A DNA stretch of 64,000 nt from Mesorhizobium onobrychidis. GTDB taxonomy: Bacteria; Pseudomonadota; Alphaproteobacteria; Rhizobiales; Rhizobiaceae. Shown here one piece after another: positions 61,291-64,000 of the stretch. Both the position numbers and the translations under genes were made by a program. The stretch spans positions 5,995,501 to 6,059,500 of the forward strand of contig NZ_CP062229.1 of the NCBI RefSeq assembly GCF_024707545.1, written 5' to 3'. How positions within the stretch are numbered: the stretch's first letter is position 1; each line of letters opens with the position of its first letter. The notes beneath the pieces were generated by a model. That model ran no database searches and had not been told where the DNA came from. It saw only the letters and a program-made list of their open reading frames with translations.

Positions 61291-61902
61291 CTATCGATTT
61301 GCGGGGGTGGAAAAGGCGCGTGACGGGGACCATCCGCGACGGAGGCGGGTTGCCAGTGTCTGGTAGTTGATGCCGCACAGTTCGGAGATTTCGACCAAGG
61401 ACCGCAGCGCGCCGCTGTAGAGAAATACGGCGTTGGATCGCGTGTTCCTCTGCTGTTCGGTCCTAGTCGCCCACCGGCAGTTCGAGGGCGAATACGGCCC
61501 GTCGTTGTCTTCCCGGTCCAGCGAATGACCGGCTGTCGGCCGCTCGCCCATGTCATCGCAAAAGCATTCGGCACCGGTCCGACCGGCTTCGCCAAAGCGC
61601 CAGCGGTCACAGACCGTTATGCCCCGTCCGCCATAGTTGGCGTACCTTGGGTTCTCTGTGTCGAAGCAGCGCCCGATCGCATTTTGCAGGATGGAGTAGC
61701 GGGCATCGCGGGACAGACCATCGACAGTCTGTCGCTCAATTAATGCATCGCGCTTGAAGCAACCGCAGGACAGGGTGTGGCCGCTCACAACCGATGACCG
61801 GCGAAGCGTTATCTTCGAGCCACACTCGCAAGAGCAGGCGACCATATGGTGGCCGCCACGGCTTCCGAGTGCTTCGACGATGGTAAGCCTGCTTAACGTC
61901 AA
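61291..61902 (-). CDS. HNH-type endonuclease (homing-like) with TTG start
   Basis: 203 residues. The core (RYANYGGRGITVCDRWRFGE, DDMGERPTAGHSLDREDNDG, PYSPSNCRWATRTEQQRNTR) is the HNH/AP2-associated pattern of freestanding phage nucleases; His in GHSLDR and the Asn/His-type residues of DNDGPYSPSNC form the metal site. Cys pairs near the N-terminus (CSCECG, SCGCFK) may bind zinc. The TTG at 61902 has AGAGGA 8 nt upstream and an in-frame TGA shortly before, so it is probably the real start. It may be a mobile nuclease in the early region. Confidence 0.75.
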   Translation of the reverse strand: MTLSRLTIVEALGSRGGHHMVACSCECGSKITLRRSSVVSGHTLSCGCFKRDALIERQTVDGLSRDARYSILQNAIGRCFDTENPRYANYGGRGITVCDRWRFGEAGRTGAECFCDDMGERPTAGHSLDREDNDGPYSPSNCRWATRTEQQRNTRSNAVFLYSGALRSLVEISELCGINYQTLATRLRRGWSPSRAFSTPANR

Positions 61903-61948
61903 TGCCGTGTTCCTCTTTCACGTTGAACCGGCATCGAAGGTTGCCGGA

Positions 61949-62431
61949 TTACCTCACCAGTGTGGCCCGCTCGGACGTCAGCCGGGTCAACTCCTGATCG
62001 ATCTCGACGAGGCGTTCAGCCTCGACGGCCCGATCGACCCACTCAGCCGGTCGCCTGACCGCCGCCTTGAACAGCGACGGTCCGTACACACACAGCAACA
62101 GGGAGAAATGCTCGGCCGACGGGCGTGATCGTCGCTGCAGCCAGTTGTCGACGCTGGCACTGGAAATGCCGGTCATGGCTTCGACGTGATAGCCGGTCGA
62201 GGTCGGGAATTTGCACCGAAGCCAGCCGATGAGGCCGGCCAGGTCGAACAACTCTGCGGGAAGGTTCCCGCAAGTCTGCGGATTGGATTGGGCAGATATG
62301 AACACGGTTTCGCTCCACGATTGATCTCGTGGATCCTCGCGGTTCGAAATCACCCGAAGCGAAAAAAGCGGCGGGTTCTGGTTGGCAGCAACGCGGGAAA
62401 CACGGGACTGCCATGCACGTAACGGATGCAT
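61949..62431 (-). CDS. Probable HTH DNA-binding phage protein
   Basis: About 160 residues; the start is uncertain and I take the ATG at 62431. The C-terminal ~110 residues are the convincing part: LAGLIGWLRCKFPTSTGYHV, EAMTGISSASVDNWLQRRSR and HFSLLLCVYGPSLFKAAVRR, an XRE-like HTH (TGISSASVDNWL) followed by helices, then a basic-acidic coiled tail (VEIDQELTRLTSERATLV). Similar small proteins occur in rhizobial prophages. It may be a regulator of the early region. Confidence 0.55.
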   Translation of the reverse strand: MHPLRAWQSRVSRVAANQNPPLFSLRVISNREDPRDQSWSETVFISAQSNPQTCGNLPAELFDLAGLIGWLRCKFPTSTGYHVEAMTGISSASVDNWLQRRSRPSAEHFSLLLCVYGPSLFKAAVRRPAEWVDRAVEAERLVEIDQELTRLTSERATLVR

Positions 62432-62580
62432 GGGTATGGCCTCCAAGAACAGGAACAACAGTTGGATGGCGATGGAGAGGTTCGGTGATATTGCGATGCG
62501 CATTGTCAGAAGGTGCGCACCGCAGGACGAAAACAAGGACTTCAGCCGGGAGTCGTCCCCTCCTCTGGTTGAAGGTGGAA

Positions 62581-62629
62581 GCGGGAACGCCGGAGTGACA
62601 GGGGTTGGTCAGCGTCTCGGCGTTCCCGC
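62581..62629. promoter_or_regulatory. Strong stem-loop upstream of the HTH gene
   Basis: GCGGGAACGCCGGAG at 62581-62595 pairs with CTCGGCGTTCCCGC at 62616-62629 (14 pairs, one bulged base), with a 20-nt loop. It lies in the gap between the GapR-like gene and the HTH gene on the same transcript, with no T run on the minus strand. It could be an attenuator or RNA-processing hairpin. Confidence 0.5.
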
Positions 62630-62683
62630 GGACTCCTGCCGTCGCGGGCGGTTGGGCGGGGGGATGCGGCGGCAGGAATGACA

Positions 62684-63799
62684 TCACGACTTGGCCTCCA
62701 TGGCGGTCGTGCATTTGTGGCAGTGCACCCGGCCGTAGCCGGCGCACTCCGAAGGGTTGAGGCAATGTGGACGCAGCGCGGCGATCGACTTCGCCAAGCC
62801 TACCTTCAGGAAGGCCGGGACATCTGCGTCGGATGTTTTGGTGACGGCTTGCCCGGCATTGCTCCCGACATGACTACCCGGCTCTTCGCCGACCTGACCG
62901 ACGAGGCTATTGGCACCCTCGCTTTTAGCGCTGCTCGGTGCCGGGCTTGGCTTGGGCTCGCCGTCGTGAGCCCCCGAAAGGGACGGGTCAGGTTTAATTT
63001 CGGAATTGGTTGCGTCGGTACCGCCGCCGACGCTCAGCCTACTTGCCTCTCCCGTCATGGGGGCGCCCTCAATGGCGCTGGTCCCACCGTTGTCTTCGGA
63101 GGCTTTCGCTTCGGGAATGGTGGCCGTGCTCTGGTCGCCAGACGGCACGGCATCGTCTGCTTGGGTCTGCGACGGAATGGCTGCGGAGGACGGAAGGTTC
63201 GAGCCGTCGCTCTCGCCTTCCTGACTATCCTCCGGGTGGAATGTCGACAGACTGGCTTGGAAAGGACCGTCGCCCTCCGCACTGTCCCCGTCTACCACCA
63301 TGGACGCCGGTTGAGCCGTTTCCGGCTGTTCGAAGATCTCGCCCGTCTCAGCGTCGTGAGGCGGCAGGTCGGACGCGATGTTGGTGTGCTTCATCATGAT
63401 GTCGGCGCCGCCATCGGCGGGCTTCCCGACAACCTTCAGGTCTGGCTTTTTGCCTTCGCCCCTCGTGCGCGCATACGCATGCGTATGCGAGGGCTTGGCA
63501 GCTGCTGCATCGTAAGCGGTCCGATAGAGGTCGAGAATCGCGTTGCGCTCGAGCATCGCGGCCTCGCCGTCCTTGGCCTTGCGGCGAAGCTCAGTGACCA
63601 GAGCGCCGACAGCAGTGCGATCAAAGCCGACACCCTTCAACTCGGCGTAGACTTCCTTCACGTCGTCGCCGATCGTGTCCTGCTCTTCGCGCAGCCGGAG
63701 GATGCGATCGACGAAGGCGCGCAACTGGCCGGCAGCGACGGTTTGCGATGTGGTCGTCACGTCGTCTGCTCCCTGTGTGATTTTGGGTTTGCGGCTCAT
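62684..63799 (-). CDS. GapR-like (DUF2312) protein with long acidic extension and C-terminal Cys cluster
   Basis: 371 residues. Residues ~24-98 are a GapR/DUF2312 domain: GQLRAFVDRILRLREEQDTI, GDDVKEVYAELKGVGFDRTA, MLERNAILDLYRTA. GapR in Caulobacter binds overtwisted DNA ahead of replication forks and is usually under 90 residues. Here it is followed by ~220 residues of acidic Ser/Gly/Asp/Glu-rich, probably disordered sequence and a C-terminal Cys/His cluster (HCLNPSECAGYGRVHCHKCT), likely zinc-binding. The first gene fully in view of the early operon; it starts by ATGA overlap. Confidence 0.75.
   Translation of the reverse strand: MSRKPKITQGADDVTTTSQTVAAGQLRAFVDRILRLREEQDTIGDDVKEVYAELKGVGFDRTAVGALVTELRRKAKDGEAAMLERNAILDLYRTAYDAAAAKPSHTHAYARTRGEGKKPDLKVVGKPADGGADIMMKHTNIASDLPPHDAETGEIFEQPETAQPASMVVDGDSAEGDGPFQASLSTFHPEDSQEGESDGSNLPSSAAIPSQTQADDAVPSGDQSTATIPEAKASEDNGGTSAIEGAPMTGEASRLSVGGGTDATNSEIKPDPSLSGAHDGEPKPSPAPSSAKSEGANSLVGQVGEEPGSHVGSNAGQAVTKTSDADVPAFLKVGLAKSIAALRPHCLNPSECAGYGRVHCHKCTTAMEAKS
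63470..63489. promoter_or_regulatory. 20-bp perfect palindrome within the GapR-like gene
   Basis: CGCATACGCATGCGTATGCG is a perfect 20-bp palindrome, just after the DUF2312 domain. It codes for the SHTHAYAR stretch. It may be a chance of a His/Ala/Tyr/Arg repeat or a binding site; there is no second copy that I noticed. Confidence 0.35.
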
Positions 63800-64000
63800 G
63801 CTGCCTGCTCCTGGGATGGCGCGGTCGGCTTGTCGCGGCGACGCGACATCATGAAGGCGCGGATCTCCAATTCGGTCTCGGGCCAGATGCGGCCGCCATT
63901 GCGGAGCCGTTCGACCAGCCGGCCATTCTTGGCCGCCAGGATGCCGAACCGGTACGCGGACAGGCCGGTCTCGGTCATGAAAGTTTCGATTTCGGAGATG
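63796..64000 (-). CDS. Small HTH-like phage protein, 5' end possibly beyond window
   Basis: At least 60 residues from the ATG at 63978: MTETGLSAYRFGILAAKNGR, LVERLRNGGRIWPETELEIR, AFMMSR. The frame stays open to the window edge and the extra residues (ISEIETF) look like a natural continuation of the helix, so the real start is probably a few codons outside. The pattern (SAYRFG.LA..N..LV..LR.G..) is a small Cro-like helix-turn-helix found in rhizobial prophages. It overlaps the GapR-like start by ATGA. Confidence 0.6.
   Translation of the reverse strand, partial: ISEIETFMTETGLSAYRFGILAAKNGRLVERLRNGGRIWPETELEIRAFMMSRRRDKPTAPSQEQAA

Overview
The window looks like a chromosome of a Rhizobiales alphaproteobacterium (Mesorhizobium-like) with a prophage filling about 13.42 kb to the right edge and continuing past it. 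The left 13.4 kb is host DNA: high-GC genes, a ribB/aroC/phosphatase/fabI/cbpA-like order that I recall from rhizobia, and rhizobial-type palindromic intergenic elements (a RIME1-like copy at 10052-10158 and mosaic palindromes at 7106-7204 and 11723-11845).

Host part. A carboxymuconolactone-decarboxylase-family gene runs off the left edge. A periplasmic aldehyde oxidoreductase operon (paoABC, 456-4246, minus strand) follows, then ribB and aroC, a small secreted DUF1344 protein, an aldo/keto-reductase remnant, a VOC/PhnB-like protein, a DUF1127 protein, a LysR regulator, a LuxR-type pseudogene cut by the RIME1-like element, a histidine phosphatase, fabI, a CbpA-like DnaJ protein and a lipoprotein. 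The last host sequence is the first 13 codons of pdxH (13379-13417) running into a stop, which marks the left prophage junction.

Prophage part. Nearly all genes are on the minus strand, so transcription runs right to left. At the right are early/regulatory genes: a GapR-like (DUF2312) protein with a long acidic extension, an HTH protein, an HNH nuclease, DUF2303, an RpoH-like sigma factor, a beta-class DNA methyltransferase, a GcrA-like regulator, a PAPS-reductase-like protein, a C5-cytosine methyltransferase, an initiator-like replication protein with four 20-bp iterons inside its gene, and a NusG-like protein. Many of these overlap by 1 or 4 nt. Next come terminase, a plus-strand methyltransferase moron, an SGNH-type fibre, a P22-like portal, scaffold, an N4-gp56-type capsid, P22 gp4- and gp10-like neck/stabiliser proteins, fibres, a Hint-domain protein and two ejection-type proteins. 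A 4171-residue polyvalent protein (peptidase M15-like, pyrophosphatase-like, N6-adenine methyltransferase, DarB-like helicase, HExxH zincin) is followed by the lysis set (holin, SAR-type endolysin, 31-aa membrane peptide, nested spanins). The layout is that of a temperate podovirus.

Most notable: three genes appear to be overprinted in the +1 frame of larger genes. Two sit in linkers of the polyvalent protein and one in the 3' half of the cytosine methyltransferase. Where I counted by hand, third-position GC is far higher in the nested frame than in the long frame (91% against about 41% for the clearest case). The phage also carries sigma-factor, NusG-like, GcrA-like and GapR-like genes, a strikingly full set of transcription and nucleoid regulators of alphaproteobacterial type. 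The integrase, repressor and right attachment site lie outside the window.
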